This document shows, in pieces, positions 8,159 through 16,670 of a stretch of DNA of 32,988 bases (position 1 is the first letter of the stretch; every line of letters starts with the position of its first letter). The stretch is from Oscillospiraceae bacterium (lineage in GTDB: Bacteria; Bacillota; Clostridia; Oscillospirales; Acutalibacteraceae). Location: contig JAFLUO010000004.1 of NCBI GenBank assembly GCA_022508705.1, positions 1-32,988 on the forward strand. The letters run 5' to 3'. The position numbers were made by a program, and so were the translations under genes. A model generated the notes under the pieces. That model was not told where the DNA came from. It saw nothing but the letters and a program-made list of their open reading frames with translations, and ran no database searches.

Positions 8159-9772
8159 ATGTCAGAGCCAAAGTATGTAATTGCCTATGATATAGGCACA
8201 ACAGGTGTTAAAACCTGTATTTTTTCAATTTCCGACACAATAGAGCTTCTTGCGGCTGCAAGCGAAGGCTATAAGCTTTACGTTATGCCCGCCGGCGGTG
8301 CGGAGCAGGACCCCGAAGAATGGTGGGCTGCAATGCGCAACAGCACAAATGTTGTTATGAAAAAGTCGAAAATCAAAAAAGAAGACATTTCGGGCATTTC
8401 GTTCTGTTCGCAAATGCAGGGTGTTGTTCTTGTTGATAAAGATGCAAATGCTGTTCGCCGTGCATTCAGTTACATGGATCAGCGTGCAACACAGGAGCTT
8501 AAAGACGGAATGGGCGGCGGCGTTCAGATTGCAGGCGGTAACGCGGTTAAGGTTGTAAAATCGCTTATGTACACAGGTGCGGCGCCTCTTTCGGTAAAAG
8601 ACCCTATCTGGAAATATAAGTGGACTCAGAAAAATGAGCCGGAAAACTTTAAAAAGGTACATAAATGGCTTGACGTTAAGGAATATCTTATTGCAAGAAT
8701 GACGGGCGAGTTCGTTATGACTCACGACTCCGCATTCTCAACAATGATTTACGATATTAAAAAGAAGACCTGGAGCAAGGAAATGTGCGATATGCTCGGT
8801 GTTGATATGAAGCACCTTGCAAAAATCGTTAAGTCAACAGACAAAGTAGGCGAGCTTACGGAAAAGGCTGCCGAGGAATTAGGTCTTGCCGTTGGTACGG
8901 CGGTATTCGGCGGCGGCGGTGACGCTTCCCTTATCGGCGTAGGCGCAGGCGCAGTTGCCCTTGGAGACACTCATATTTATCAGGGTACGTCAGGCTGGGC
9001 TTCAACGGTTGTTGACAAGTCTATTGTAGATACAAGTTCAATGATTGCGGCTATTGTAGGCGCAAAGGACGGTTATTATAACTACTTTGCAGAGCTTGAA
9101 ACAGCAGGTAAGTGCGTTGAATGGGTTAAAGACCACTTAGCACTTGATGAAATTGATGTTTATCTGGATAAGAGTCATAACCTCAGGCGCTCAAAGGGTG
9201 ATATGGAAACCGTATATACAAACCTTTTCGAGTATATGGCAGCAGTAATAAGTGAGGTTCCTGCAGGCTCAAACGGCGTTATTTTCACTCCGTGGCTTCA
9301 CGGTAACCGTTGCCCCTTTGAAGACCCGAATTCAAGAGGTATGTTTTTCAATATAAGCCTTGATACAGGCAAATCAGAAATGATTCGCGCTGTGTACGAA
9401 GGCGTTTGCTTCCATCTTCGCTGGTTCTTGGAAACACAGGATAAGAAGATAAAAACATCTGATACAATCAGATTTGTAGGCGGCGGAGCTCTTTCCGATA
9501 TTACCTGTCAGATTTTGGCAGACTGCACGGGCAGAACGGTTGAAACCGTTGACAGTCCGCAGAATATCGGCGCAGTTGGCGCGGCTATCGTTATTGCGGT
9601 AGGCACAGGGATAATAGGCGATATTACAGATGCCAAAAAGTTTATTCCTGCATCAAAAACCTTTAAACCGAATTTTGCACACAAGTCAGTTTACGACCGC
9701 AACTTCAAGGTATATAAAAATCTTTATAAATCAAACAAAGAAAACTTTGCCATCCTGAACGGGCAAGAGTAA
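8159..9772 (+). CDS. FGGY-family carbohydrate kinase
   Basis: This 537-residue protein is an FGGY sugar kinase of the xylulokinase/gluconokinase/glycerol kinase superfamily. The N-terminal phosphate motif is YDIGTTGVKT (residues 10-19); CSQMQGVVLVD and YMDQRA follow. GGGGDASLIGVGAG carries the expected catalytic base Asp255, and the C-terminal ATP-binding motif is RFVGGGALSDITCQILAD. It phosphorylates a sugar or polyol with ATP in the cytoplasm; xylulose is a common substrate of close relatives, but I cannot fix it here. The start at 8159 has AAAGGAG eight bases upstream, which excludes the longer frame from 8120 that would overlap tetR. It follows tetR by 13 bases, so they form one transcript. 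Confidence 0.85.
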   Translation: MSEPKYVIAYDIGTTGVKTCIFSISDTIELLAAASEGYKLYVMPAGGAEQDPEEWWAAMRNSTNVVMKKSKIKKEDISGISFCSQMQGVVLVDKDANAVRRAFSYMDQRATQELKDGMGGGVQIAGGNAVKVVKSLMYTGAAPLSVKDPIWKYKWTQKNEPENFKKVHKWLDVKEYLIARMTGEFVMTHDSAFSTMIYDIKKKTWSKEMCDMLGVDMKHLAKIVKSTDKVGELTEKAAEELGLAVGTAVFGGGGDASLIGVGAGAVALGDTHIYQGTSGWASTVVDKSIVDTSSMIAAIVGAKDGYYNYFAELETAGKCVEWVKDHLALDEIDVYLDKSHNLRRSKGDMETVYTNLFEYMAAVISEVPAGSNGVIFTPWLHGNRCPFEDPNSRGMFFNISLDTGKSEMIRAVYEGVCFHLRWFLETQDKKIKTSDTIRFVGGGALSDITCQILADCTGRTVETVDSPQNIGAVGAAIVIAVGTGIIGDITDAKKFIPASKTFKPNFAHKSVYDRNFKVYKNLYKSNKENFAILNGQE

Positions 9773-9777
9773 TGTAA

Positions 9778-9890
9778 CGGGGCGAGGCAGTGCACCGCTT
9801 CCGGTGGAAGATGAAGGTGTGCTGTCGAGGTGAAAAAATAAGGAGTAATGCGCAGCGCTCCAAGCAAGCAGTACGACTACATTTTTGAGG
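9778..9890 (+). ncRNA. candidate structured RNA / leader of the second sugar transporter
   Basis: The 177-base gap between the FGGY kinase and the transporter has no reading frame but folds well by eye. Stem 1 pairs 9786-9796 with 9816-9826 (11 pairs including three G-U). Inside it is a second hairpin, CTTCC (9798-9802) with GGAAG (9806-9810) and a GGT loop. A separate hairpin pairs GGAGT (9842-9846) with GCTCC (9857-9861), with a GC/GC tip. A terminator-like hairpin follows at 9891. This order is typical of a riboswitch or attenuator, or of a 3'-end-derived small RNA. I compared it mentally with the consensus of TPP, cobalamin, glycine, c-di-GMP, c-di-AMP, THF and T-box elements and recognise none. 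Confidence 0.35.
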
Positions 9891-9919
9891 GGGCGGTTAA
9901 TTCCGCCCTTTGCTGTTTT
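9891..9919 (+). terminator. terminator-like hairpin before the second transporter
   Basis: GGGCGG (9891-9896) pairs with CCGCCC (9903-9908) around a TTAATT loop, followed by TTTGCTGTTTT. The T tract is interrupted, so termination may be partial. It lies 31 bases before the transporter start and could either end the kinase transcript or act as an attenuator controlled by the folded RNA upstream. Confidence 0.55.
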
Positions 9920-9949
9920 AACAGATAAAAAGTATACAAGGGGAAAAAT

Positions 9950-11617
9950 ATGAATATTGGGGAAATCAAGGCAAAGGTAAAGGGTGCGCCTGCCTACATT
10001 AAGCGTTATTGGAAAACTCCCAACGAGGGGGAATACCTTTCACTTTCCGAAATGGTTGCGTACACGTTAATGCAGGGCGGAACGTATATTTTTATGACGT
10101 TTTCCGCCATAATGACCTTTGCGGCAACTTATTTTACGGGTTCAATAATGGGGATTTCGAATCTCGATTTTACCATTATCGGAATTATGGGTACTGTCAT
10201 AGGCTATGCGCTCATTTTCTTTAACCCCATAGGCGTTCTAATTTATGAAAATCACGGCAGACTCTCGCCGAAAATGAAAGTTTTTGCGCATATTGCATAT
10301 TCGGCGGAAATAATTGTGGGCATTTGCTGTTATTTTATTCCATCGCAGGGCTTTGAGTTTATAATTAAAGGCTTTCCGCAATTGGTGGGCAACAATTTGC
10401 TGATAGCCGGTCTAACAAATTATTTGACTTGGGGAATCAGGCGTGCTTTCAGCGCAAAATACGGAAGACTTAAACCCATTCTTCTCATTTGCGGATTTCC
10501 GTCGGCAATAATTATGTCGATCATTCCGTATTTACCGCTTCTTGAAATGAGCTATACCAAAAGGCTTATCGTTTTAAATTTTGCATTTTCGCTGTTAAAC
10601 TTTTTCTATCAGAACTGGATAAACGTAGGCGGACTTGTTGCATTTATGACGCCCAATTCACAGGAGCGCCAGCGGCTTTATTCAATAGTGCCGATTATTA
10701 CCGGCTTTTTCCCATCGATAATCGGTTTATTCCTGCCGATGCTCATTTCCGTTACGGGCGGCTATCTTAATCTTAAAACCTATAAGGTGTTCGTTCCTAT
10801 TTTTGCATTTCTCGGAGCATTTGTGTCATTAGCGGTAGTCAAATGCAAAGAAAGAGTTATTGAAGCGCCTATCGAAAAAAGAGCGAAGGTTACATTCTTT
10901 AAAGGCGCTAAAAACGTACTTAAAAACAAATATTTTTGGATAATCAACATTTCAAACGTGCTCGGTCAGTACCAATGGCATATCGGTAACCTTCTTTCAT
11001 GGTGGTTTATTTATTCACTGCGTATGGAATGGTTCTCAGGCGTAGCGGCAAATATTGTCGTACTCGGAATGACCCTCGGAAACCTTGCCTGCCCTGTGCT
11101 TACAAGAAAATTTGAGAAGAGAAATATATTGCTCTTCTCCCGTGCAGTGATTATTTTAATGACGCTTGGCATTGTGCTTGCAGTAAAAATGGGTAATATT
11201 TATGTATTCCTCATAGCGCTGACCCTCAAAAATACTATTTCACCCGTAGTTGACGGAGTAAACTCTGGTTTCGGCGCAGACGTGCAGATTTACCATCAAT
11301 GGAAATACGGCGAGCGGGCGGACTCGATGTCGGGCTTGTTTACATGGTTCTTAAATCCCGTATCAATGGTTATAAGCTATATAGTTCCTTATCTTCTTAA
11401 GCTTTCGGGCTTTACGTCTGACTGGGATGTTCTTTATGACTCTGCAATTTTAACAAAAGTATTTTCAATATACGGCTGGGCAACCATAGCCTCGCTGGCT
11501 CTTGCCACCTTGCCTTATATTTTCTATGATCTTACCAAAGAAAAATACGATATTTGTGTTGAAGAATTGCAAGCAAGGCTTAAAGAATCCGAAGAAGCAG
11601 AGGAGGCGGCAGTATGA
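9950..11617 (+). CDS. GPH/MFS_2-type sugar transporter
   Basis: This 555-residue integral membrane protein has about twelve hydrophobic segments (for example MTFSAIMTFAATYFTGSIMG and MGTVIGYALIFFNPIGVLIY) and the central loop FMTPNSQERQRLYS that is typical of glycoside-pentoside-hexuronide cation symporters. It should import a sugar or glycoside together with Na+ or H+. Length is somewhat above the usual 450-500 residues because of a longer N-terminus and an acidic C-terminal tail (EELQARLKESEEAEEAA). The ribosome site AAGGGGA (9938-9944) lies five bases before ATG 9950. Its stop overlaps the next start as ATGA. It and the partial gene at 1-446 appear to be paralogues flanking the glycosidase and kinase genes. 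Confidence 0.85.
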   Translation: MNIGEIKAKVKGAPAYIKRYWKTPNEGEYLSLSEMVAYTLMQGGTYIFMTFSAIMTFAATYFTGSIMGISNLDFTIIGIMGTVIGYALIFFNPIGVLIYENHGRLSPKMKVFAHIAYSAEIIVGICCYFIPSQGFEFIIKGFPQLVGNNLLIAGLTNYLTWGIRRAFSAKYGRLKPILLICGFPSAIIMSIIPYLPLLEMSYTKRLIVLNFAFSLLNFFYQNWINVGGLVAFMTPNSQERQRLYSIVPIITGFFPSIIGLFLPMLISVTGGYLNLKTYKVFVPIFAFLGAFVSLAVVKCKERVIEAPIEKRAKVTFFKGAKNVLKNKYFWIINISNVLGQYQWHIGNLLSWWFIYSLRMEWFSGVAANIVVLGMTLGNLACPVLTRKFEKRNILLFSRAVIILMTLGIVLAVKMGNIYVFLIALTLKNTISPVVDGVNSGFGADVQIYHQWKYGERADSMSGLFTWFLNPVSMVISYIVPYLLKLSGFTSDWDVLYDSAILTKVFSIYGWATIASLALATLPYIFYDLTKEKYDICVEELQARLKESEEAEEAAV

Positions 11618-12468
11618 AAAAGAAAACAGCTTTATTTTTAGCGCTCCTTTTTGTAATTTCTGTTTTATTCAGCGGCTGCGGCGAAGAGCTTGGGCTCGGC
11701 AACGATGATGTTAAAATTAAAATTTTCGACGGAAAAGCTGTTGTAACGGAGCTTCCCAACAAAACGGGAATCACGGAAATTACCATACCTGATGAATTTG
11801 AAAATGTACCTGTTACCGAAATTGCGGATTTTGCAGGCTGTAACCTTGAAAGTGCAGAAAAAATTAACATAGGCAAAAACATTGAAAAAATCGGCGTTTG
11901 GGCGTTTGAGAACAACCAAAATCTTAAAGCTTTTACTGTTGACCCTGAAAATAAATATTTCTGCTCGGTGGACGGAGTGCTTTTCACAAAGGACATGAAA
12001 GAATTGCTCTTCTATCCTCTTGCAAAAGGCATTGAAACGACAGAGCAAAAAACCGATGACGGCAAAACGGAAGAGATAAAAAGAATTACATACAGCGTTC
12101 CCGACGGAGTAGAAAAAATCAGGTCTAAAGCGTTTTACAAGTGCGAAAAGCTTTATTCTCTTTCTCTCCCTGAAACGGTGACTCAAATTGAGGAAAAAGC
12201 ATTTTTTAAATGCACATCCCTTGAAAATATAAACCTTCCGTCTTCCGTTACGAGTATAGAAAAAGACGCTTTCGGCTATTGCGGTGCATTAAAGGAAATT
12301 ACTGTTCCTGCGTCTGTAACTAATATCGGCGATTATGCGTTTTATAATTGCACCTCGCTAATAAAAATAAAAATGCAGTGCAAAAAGGAAAACGTAACTT
12401 TAGGCGAGAAATGGCAGCCCACGAACAACGGAATTGAAATTAAAGAGGTTAATATTATTTGGGAATAA
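11614..12468 (+). CDS. BspA-type leucine-rich-repeat (LRR_5) lipoprotein
   Basis: A 284-residue lipoprotein: the signal peptide (residues 2-18) ends in the lipobox LFSGC with the acylated Cys at about residue 21. The body is built of LRR_5 repeats, with units such as ITIPDEFENVPVTEIADFAG, VPDGVEKIRSKAFYKCEKL, LPETVTQIEEKAFFKCTSL and VPASVTNIGDYAFYNCTSL. Repeats of this kind form a solenoid used in adhesion or protein binding. It should be anchored outside the membrane. The start overlaps the transporter stop as ATGA, with AGGAGG seven bases upstream, so the two are translationally coupled. A role as a binding or accessory partner of the transporter is inference only. A good terminator follows. 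Confidence 0.85.
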   Translation: MKKKTALFLALLFVISVLFSGCGEELGLGNDDVKIKIFDGKAVVTELPNKTGITEITIPDEFENVPVTEIADFAGCNLESAEKINIGKNIEKIGVWAFENNQNLKAFTVDPENKYFCSVDGVLFTKDMKELLFYPLAKGIETTEQKTDDGKTEEIKRITYSVPDGVEKIRSKAFYKCEKLYSLSLPETVTQIEEKAFFKCTSLENINLPSSVTSIEKDAFGYCGALKEITVPASVTNIGDYAFYNCTSLIKIKMQCKKENVTLGEKWQPTNNGIEIKEVNIIWE

Positions 12469-12482
12469 TGAAAAAATAAGTT

Positions 12483-12514
12483 AAAAATCGGCGGTTTTGA
12501 CTGCCGATTTTTTT
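12483..12514 (+). terminator. intrinsic terminator after the carbohydrate locus
   Basis: AAAAATCGGC (12483-12492) pairs with GCCGATTTTT (12503-12512) around a ten-base loop, followed by further Ts to 12514. It separates the sugar genes from rny. Confidence 0.85.
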
Positions 12515-12594
12515 GTGCCTTTCAATATTTCCCGTCAAACTAACGAAATTTATCGCAATATATTACATAATTTTTATATTTTGAATAATAAAAC

Positions 12595-12623
12595 TTGACA
12601 TAATACAGTTTTTTTATTAAAAT
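12595..12623 (+). promoter_or_regulatory. sigma-A-type promoter of rny
   Basis: A perfect TTGACA (12595-12600) and TAAAAT (12618-12623) are 17 bases apart. The remaining leader to the start codon is about 100 bases and contains an AT-rich hairpin, TAATTTCAA (12667-12675) pairing with TTGAAATTA (12695-12703), just before the ribosome site. I saw no reading frame in the 263-base gap 12469-12731. Confidence 0.8.
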
Positions 12624-12731
12624 ATAATGGATAGTGGAAGAGAACTGTCTTTTTCCGTTATTACTATAATTTCAATACATTTTTTCCGATATATTTGAAA
12701 TTAAATATTATTATTTAGAGGAGGTACGGCA

Positions 12732-14285
12732 ATGAATCCCGTAGTATTCATTATCGCTGTCGTAGCCTCTGCCATTGTGTTTGGAGCATTGGGCTTTGTT
12801 TTCGGCAATCTTTACCGCAAAAAGGTTGCTGAAGCAAAGATAGGCTCTGCCAACGAAGAAGCATTGAGAATTGTTAATCAGGCGGTTCAAACTGCCGAGA
12901 GCAAGAAAAAAGAATCTATTCTTGAAGCTAAAGACGAAATACACAAGTTAAGAAGCGAAGCCGATAAGGAAATTCGCGAAAGACGTGCAGAGGTTCAAAG
13001 ACAGGAAAAACGCATTGACCAGAAAGAAGAGGCTCTTGATAAGAAATCCGCAAACATAGAGAAAAAAGAAGAAGCTCTTGCGGAAAAACACAAGGAAGCT
13101 GACGAAAAGGCCGAAGAGCTTGAAAGGCTTAAAAGAAGCCAGCTTGAAATTCTTGAGCGAATCAGCGGCTACACGAAAGAGCAGGCAAAAGAACTTCTTC
13201 TCAAAGAACTTGAAGAGTCTCTTACTCATGAAAAAGCCCTTAAGGTTATGGAGTATGAGCAGAAAACACGTGACGAGAGCGAGTCTATTGCCCGTGAAAT
13301 CATCACAACGGCAATTCAGCGTTGCGCGGCTGACCACGCTGCGGAGACTACCGTTTCCGTTGTAAATCTTCCTAACGATGAAATGAAAGGAAGAATTATC
13401 GGCCGTGAGGGCAGAAACATCAGAACCCTTGAGCAGATTACAGGTGTTGACCTTATTATTGACGACACGCCTGAGGCGATAACAGTTTCAAGCTTTGACC
13501 CTGTTCGCCGTGAAATCGCAAGGCTTACTCTTGAAAAGCTTATTCAAGACGGCAGAATTCACCCGACACGCATTGAAGAAATGTATGCAAAAGCAACCCG
13601 TGAGGTTGAAATGACAATTAAGCAGACGGGTGACCGTGCCGCTATTGACGCAGGTGTTAACAACATTGACCCCGAACTTAAAAAGCTTCTCGGTAAGCTT
13701 CGTTACCGCACAAGCTACGGTCAAAATGTTCTTAACCATTCACTTGAGGTTTCTTACATTGCAGGTCTTATGGCGGCTGAACTTGGCGCTGATGTTAAAA
13801 CAGCAAAGCGCGCAGGTCTTCTTCACGACATCGGCAAGGCTCTTGACCATGAAATGGAAGGAACGCATATTGAGCTGGGCGTTGAATATGCCAAGAAGCA
13901 CAGAGAAAATGACGCTGTTGTTCACGCTATTGCCGCTCACCACGGCGACATTGAGGCACAGACAGTAGTTGCTGTTCTGGTACAGGCGGCGGACGCAATT
14001 TCCGCAGCAAGACCGGGAGCAAGGCGTGAAAACATTCAGAACTACATAAAACGTCTTGAAAAGCTTGAAGAAATTGCTTCTTCATTTGAAGGCGTTGAAA
14101 AATCATTTGCTATTCAGGCAGGCAGAGAAATCAGAATTATGGTTGACCCTGTTTCCGTAACTGATGAAAAAATGGTTCTTGTGGCTCGTGATATTGCCAA
14201 GAAGATAGAAGAAGAGCTTGAATATCCGGGTCAGATAAAGGTTAATATTGTTCGTGAAAGCAGAGCAATAGATTTTGCAAAATAA
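12732..14285 (+). CDS. rny: ribonuclease Y
   Basis: This is the membrane-bound endoribonuclease that starts decay of many mRNAs in Firmicutes. It has the standard 517-residue length and all domains in order: an N-terminal transmembrane helix (about residues 4-25), a long charged coiled coil (about 35-205), a KH RNA-binding domain beginning GRIIGREGRNI near residue 220, and an HD phosphohydrolase domain with the metal-binding LLHDIGK (His365, Asp366) and HAIAAHHGD. AGAGGAGG precedes ATG 12732. It has its own strong promoter and lies upstream of ymdB, the usual neighbour in this phylum. Confidence 0.97.
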   Translation: MNPVVFIIAVVASAIVFGALGFVFGNLYRKKVAEAKIGSANEEALRIVNQAVQTAESKKKESILEAKDEIHKLRSEADKEIRERRAEVQRQEKRIDQKEEALDKKSANIEKKEEALAEKHKEADEKAEELERLKRSQLEILERISGYTKEQAKELLLKELEESLTHEKALKVMEYEQKTRDESESIAREIITTAIQRCAADHAAETTVSVVNLPNDEMKGRIIGREGRNIRTLEQITGVDLIIDDTPEAITVSSFDPVRREIARLTLEKLIQDGRIHPTRIEEMYAKATREVEMTIKQTGDRAAIDAGVNNIDPELKKLLGKLRYRTSYGQNVLNHSLEVSYIAGLMAAELGADVKTAKRAGLLHDIGKALDHEMEGTHIELGVEYAKKHRENDAVVHAIAAHHGDIEAQTVVAVLVQAADAISAARPGARRENIQNYIKRLEKLEEIASSFEGVEKSFAIQAGREIRIMVDPVSVTDEKMVLVARDIAKKIEEELEYPGQIKVNIVRESRAIDFAK

Positions 14286-14290
14286 AACAA

Positions 14291-14317
14291 AGCCCCGAGC
14301 ATTTTTGCATCGGGGCT
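14291..14317. terminator. GC-rich hairpin between rny and ymdB
   Basis: AGCCCCGA (14291-14298) pairs perfectly with TCGGGGCT (14310-14317), and the GCA/TGC inside the loop can extend the stem. On the plus strand the hairpin is followed by GAAATTTAG, which is not a T tract. On the minus strand it is followed by TTGTTTTATTTT, although no minus-strand gene ends here. It may act as a partial terminator or as a 3'-end stabilising or processing structure for the rny mRNA. Confidence 0.5.
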
Positions 14318-14345
14318 GAAATTTAGATATAGAAACGGTGCTTAA

Positions 14346-15131
14346 ATGGCTGAAACTGTCAAAGTTCTTTGCATAGGAGACGTTGTAAGAAATCCCGGGT
14401 GCAATTTTTTAATGAACACGCTCCCAAAATTTAAAAAAGACAATAATATTGATGTATGTATTGTCAACGGTGAAAATTCCGCCAACGGCGACGGTATGCT
14501 CAAAGTGTCATGCGAAAATCTTTTTGCCGCAGGTGCAGATTTCATCACGGGCGGAGACCATTCTCTTCGCCGCCGCGAGTTTTATGATTATATTGACAAT
14601 TCATTGTCGGTTATACGCCCTGCAAATTACGGCGAAGGCGCACCGGGCTGTGGCTTTGGAATAATAGATAAAGGCGCTTATAAAATAGGTGTAGTAAATC
14701 TGCTCGGTACGGTGTGGATAGACGGATTTGACAGTCCGTTTAAGGTAATAGATGATATTTTGGGCGAGCTTAAAAAAGAAACAAATATAATATTTGTGGA
14801 TTTTCACGCCGAGGCTACCAGCGAGAAAAAGGCATTTGGATATTTTGTTGACGGTAAGGTGTCCGCAGTGTTCGGAACCCATACTCACGTTCAAACCTCA
14901 GATGCCTGCGTGCTTGCGGGCGGCACGGGGTACATTACCGATGTTGGCATGACAGGGCCTGAGGATTCGGTTATCGGAATAAAGAAAGAAATAATTATAA
15001 GAAAATTTTGCACGGGATTTACAACAATGTTTGAGCCTGCCGATACACCTTGTTTTTTCCAAGGGTGCATTTTTACGGTTGACCGTGCAAGCGGTAAGTG
15101 TTTAAGGGCAGAGGCTGTAACCGTGAGGTGA
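14346..15131 (+). CDS. ymdB: YmdB-family metallophosphoesterase
   Basis: The 261-residue protein is a YmdB/DR1281-type calcineurin-like phosphodiesterase; Bacillus YmdB acts on cyclic nucleotides and influences biofilm and motility. Motifs are CIGDVVRNPG (Asp11), VNGENSANGDG (Glu43/Asn42 region), FVDFHAEATSEKKAFGYF and FGTHTHVQTSDA, followed by ITDVGMTGP. The usual GNHTWD motif is replaced by GGDHSLRR, so the metal-ligand Asn is Asp71 while the adjacent His72 is kept. The ribosome site is weak (GGTG at 14337-14340). It lies 60 bases after rny across a hairpin and four bases before the next gene. Confidence 0.93.
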   Translation: MAETVKVLCIGDVVRNPGCNFLMNTLPKFKKDNNIDVCIVNGENSANGDGMLKVSCENLFAAGADFITGGDHSLRRREFYDYIDNSLSVIRPANYGEGAPGCGFGIIDKGAYKIGVVNLLGTVWIDGFDSPFKVIDDILGELKKETNIIFVDFHAEATSEKKAFGYFVDGKVSAVFGTHTHVQTSDACVLAGGTGYITDVGMTGPEDSVIGIKKEIIIRKFCTGFTTMFEPADTPCFFQGCIFTVDRASGKCLRAEAVTVR

Positions 15132-15135
15132 TAAA

Positions 15136-16656
15136 ATGAAAAAAGCGATTAAAGTTATATCTGTTTTTTTATCTTTAGCGTTACTTCTTTGCGCCTGCGG
15201 CAAGCAGACCGAACCAGAATCGTCGAATAATACAAACGAAGAAAACATTCAAAGCGAAGATAATACACAAACAGAAACAGAAAAAACCGCAACGGTGCGC
15301 CTGCCCTTTAATGAGACGGACGGAATAAACCCGTTTTTTGCAAAAAGCTATGAGAATCTTTATCTTGTAAGGCTTCTTTATTCAGCGCTTTTTTCTGTCT
15401 CATCATCTTATGAGGCTGAGCCTTTAGTTGCCGATTCAATAAATATTAACGGTAAAAATGCAACTGTAACAGTTAAAAACGGATTGGAGAGTCACGGAGC
15501 AGCGAATATAACCCCTGCCGATGTAGTATATTCATTTAACATGGCGAAAAACTCTTACGCCTATTCCGACTCCCTTAAAAGCATTGATTCTGCCGCTGTT
15601 TCAGGAAACAGCGTAGTATTTACGTCAAATTTTGCGGACAGCTTAATCGCCTTAAAGCTGACTTTTCCGATTGTCAAAGAAAACACCGCAGATCTTCAGT
15701 CTGACATTCCCATAGGCTTTGGTGAATATTATTTTTATGAGAACACACTTGTAAGCACAAACGGAGCAAAACCGACAATCAATTTAACTTTCGTCAATAC
15801 TGCCGAGTCGTCATCAAATGCTTACAAAATTGGCAATACAGACATACTTTTCAACGATTTGTCCGACTGTAATTATACTCAGCTTCACGGCAATTTCCTG
15901 CCGGCCGATATAAATAATATGGTTTATTTGGGTTTCAACGGAAGCTTAGGCGGACTTAATAAAAATATTCGCTCTGCCATTGCGGTGCTTTTGGATTCAG
16001 AAAGTATTGCGCAGGAAAGCTATCAGGGCCATGCCATGGCGTGCAAAGCGCCGTGTAATCCAAATTCGTTAATGTTTAAAGAGTGTGGTACTGTTGGAAT
16101 TTCTCTTTCGGGAGATAAAGTAAGTGCTGCGCAGATTATTGACCGAAGCGGTTTCACAAGATATGCAGGCAAGGCGCTTACAAACGGCGCGTATGTACTT
16201 TCCTTTTCGCTGATAGTTAATGCAGATAACAAATACCGTGTTGCTGCAGCTTACGCCATAGCCGACACGCTCAATCAAGCAGGCTTTTTAATTGAGGTTA
16301 AACCCCTTTCCTTTGCCGATTACAGCGAAAGAATAGCATCGGGAAATTATGAAATGTACATCAGTGAAACAAAGCTTGACTATTCAATGGATTTGTCAGA
16401 GTTTTTCACGGAAAACGGTACTCTTTCAAGCGGAATTGACATTGAGAAAACGGCTAAAAGCTATTTCAATATGCGTTCCGGCAAAATCTCATATGAGGAT
16501 TTTTACAAAACCTTTGTTGAGGAGTTCCCGTTTGTACCGATAGCATTCAGAACGGGAGCCGTTTTCAGTTCAAATAATTTTGACGGGGATTTTTCACATT
16601 TTCCGTATGATTTGTATTATGGGGTTGAACTTGACTCCGTTAAATCTAATGTTTGA
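15136..16656 (+). CDS. family-5 extracellular solute-binding lipoprotein (OppA-like)
   Basis: A 506-residue lipoprotein with signal peptide (residues 3-20), lipobox LLCAC (Cys near residue 21) and a Ser/Asn/Glu/Thr-rich linker. The mature part looks like SBP_bac_5: INPFFAKSYENLYLVRLLYSALF, the signature NITPADVVYSFNMAK, and late LNQAGFLIEVKPLSFADYSERI. Such proteins capture peptides or other solutes for an ABC importer. No permease or ATPase gene is next to it; instead it is four bases after ymdB and upstream of recG, so the partner transporter, if any, lies elsewhere. GAGGTGAT is the ribosome site. A sensing role is possible but unsupported. Confidence 0.8.
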   Translation: MKKAIKVISVFLSLALLLCACGKQTEPESSNNTNEENIQSEDNTQTETEKTATVRLPFNETDGINPFFAKSYENLYLVRLLYSALFSVSSSYEAEPLVADSININGKNATVTVKNGLESHGAANITPADVVYSFNMAKNSYAYSDSLKSIDSAAVSGNSVVFTSNFADSLIALKLTFPIVKENTADLQSDIPIGFGEYYFYENTLVSTNGAKPTINLTFVNTAESSSNAYKIGNTDILFNDLSDCNYTQLHGNFLPADINNMVYLGFNGSLGGLNKNIRSAIAVLLDSESIAQESYQGHAMACKAPCNPNSLMFKECGTVGISLSGDKVSAAQIIDRSGFTRYAGKALTNGAYVLSFSLIVNADNKYRVAAAYAIADTLNQAGFLIEVKPLSFADYSERIASGNYEMYISETKLDYSMDLSEFFTENGTLSSGIDIEKTAKSYFNMRSGKISYEDFYKTFVEEFPFVPIAFRTGAVFSSNNFDGDFSHFPYDLYYGVELDSVKSNV

Positions 16657-16670
16657 GAAATAGCGTGAAA

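Noticed and set aside
9778..9890. Known riboswitch, T-box or tRNA in the gap before the second transporter
   Set aside because: None of the conserved core sequences I know for these classes could be found, and there is no cloverleaf, so it is left as an unclassified structured RNA.
12623..12628. Perfect TATAAT before rny
   Set aside because: It lies 22 bases from the TTGACA, too far; TAAAAT at 12618 has the proper 17-base spacing.
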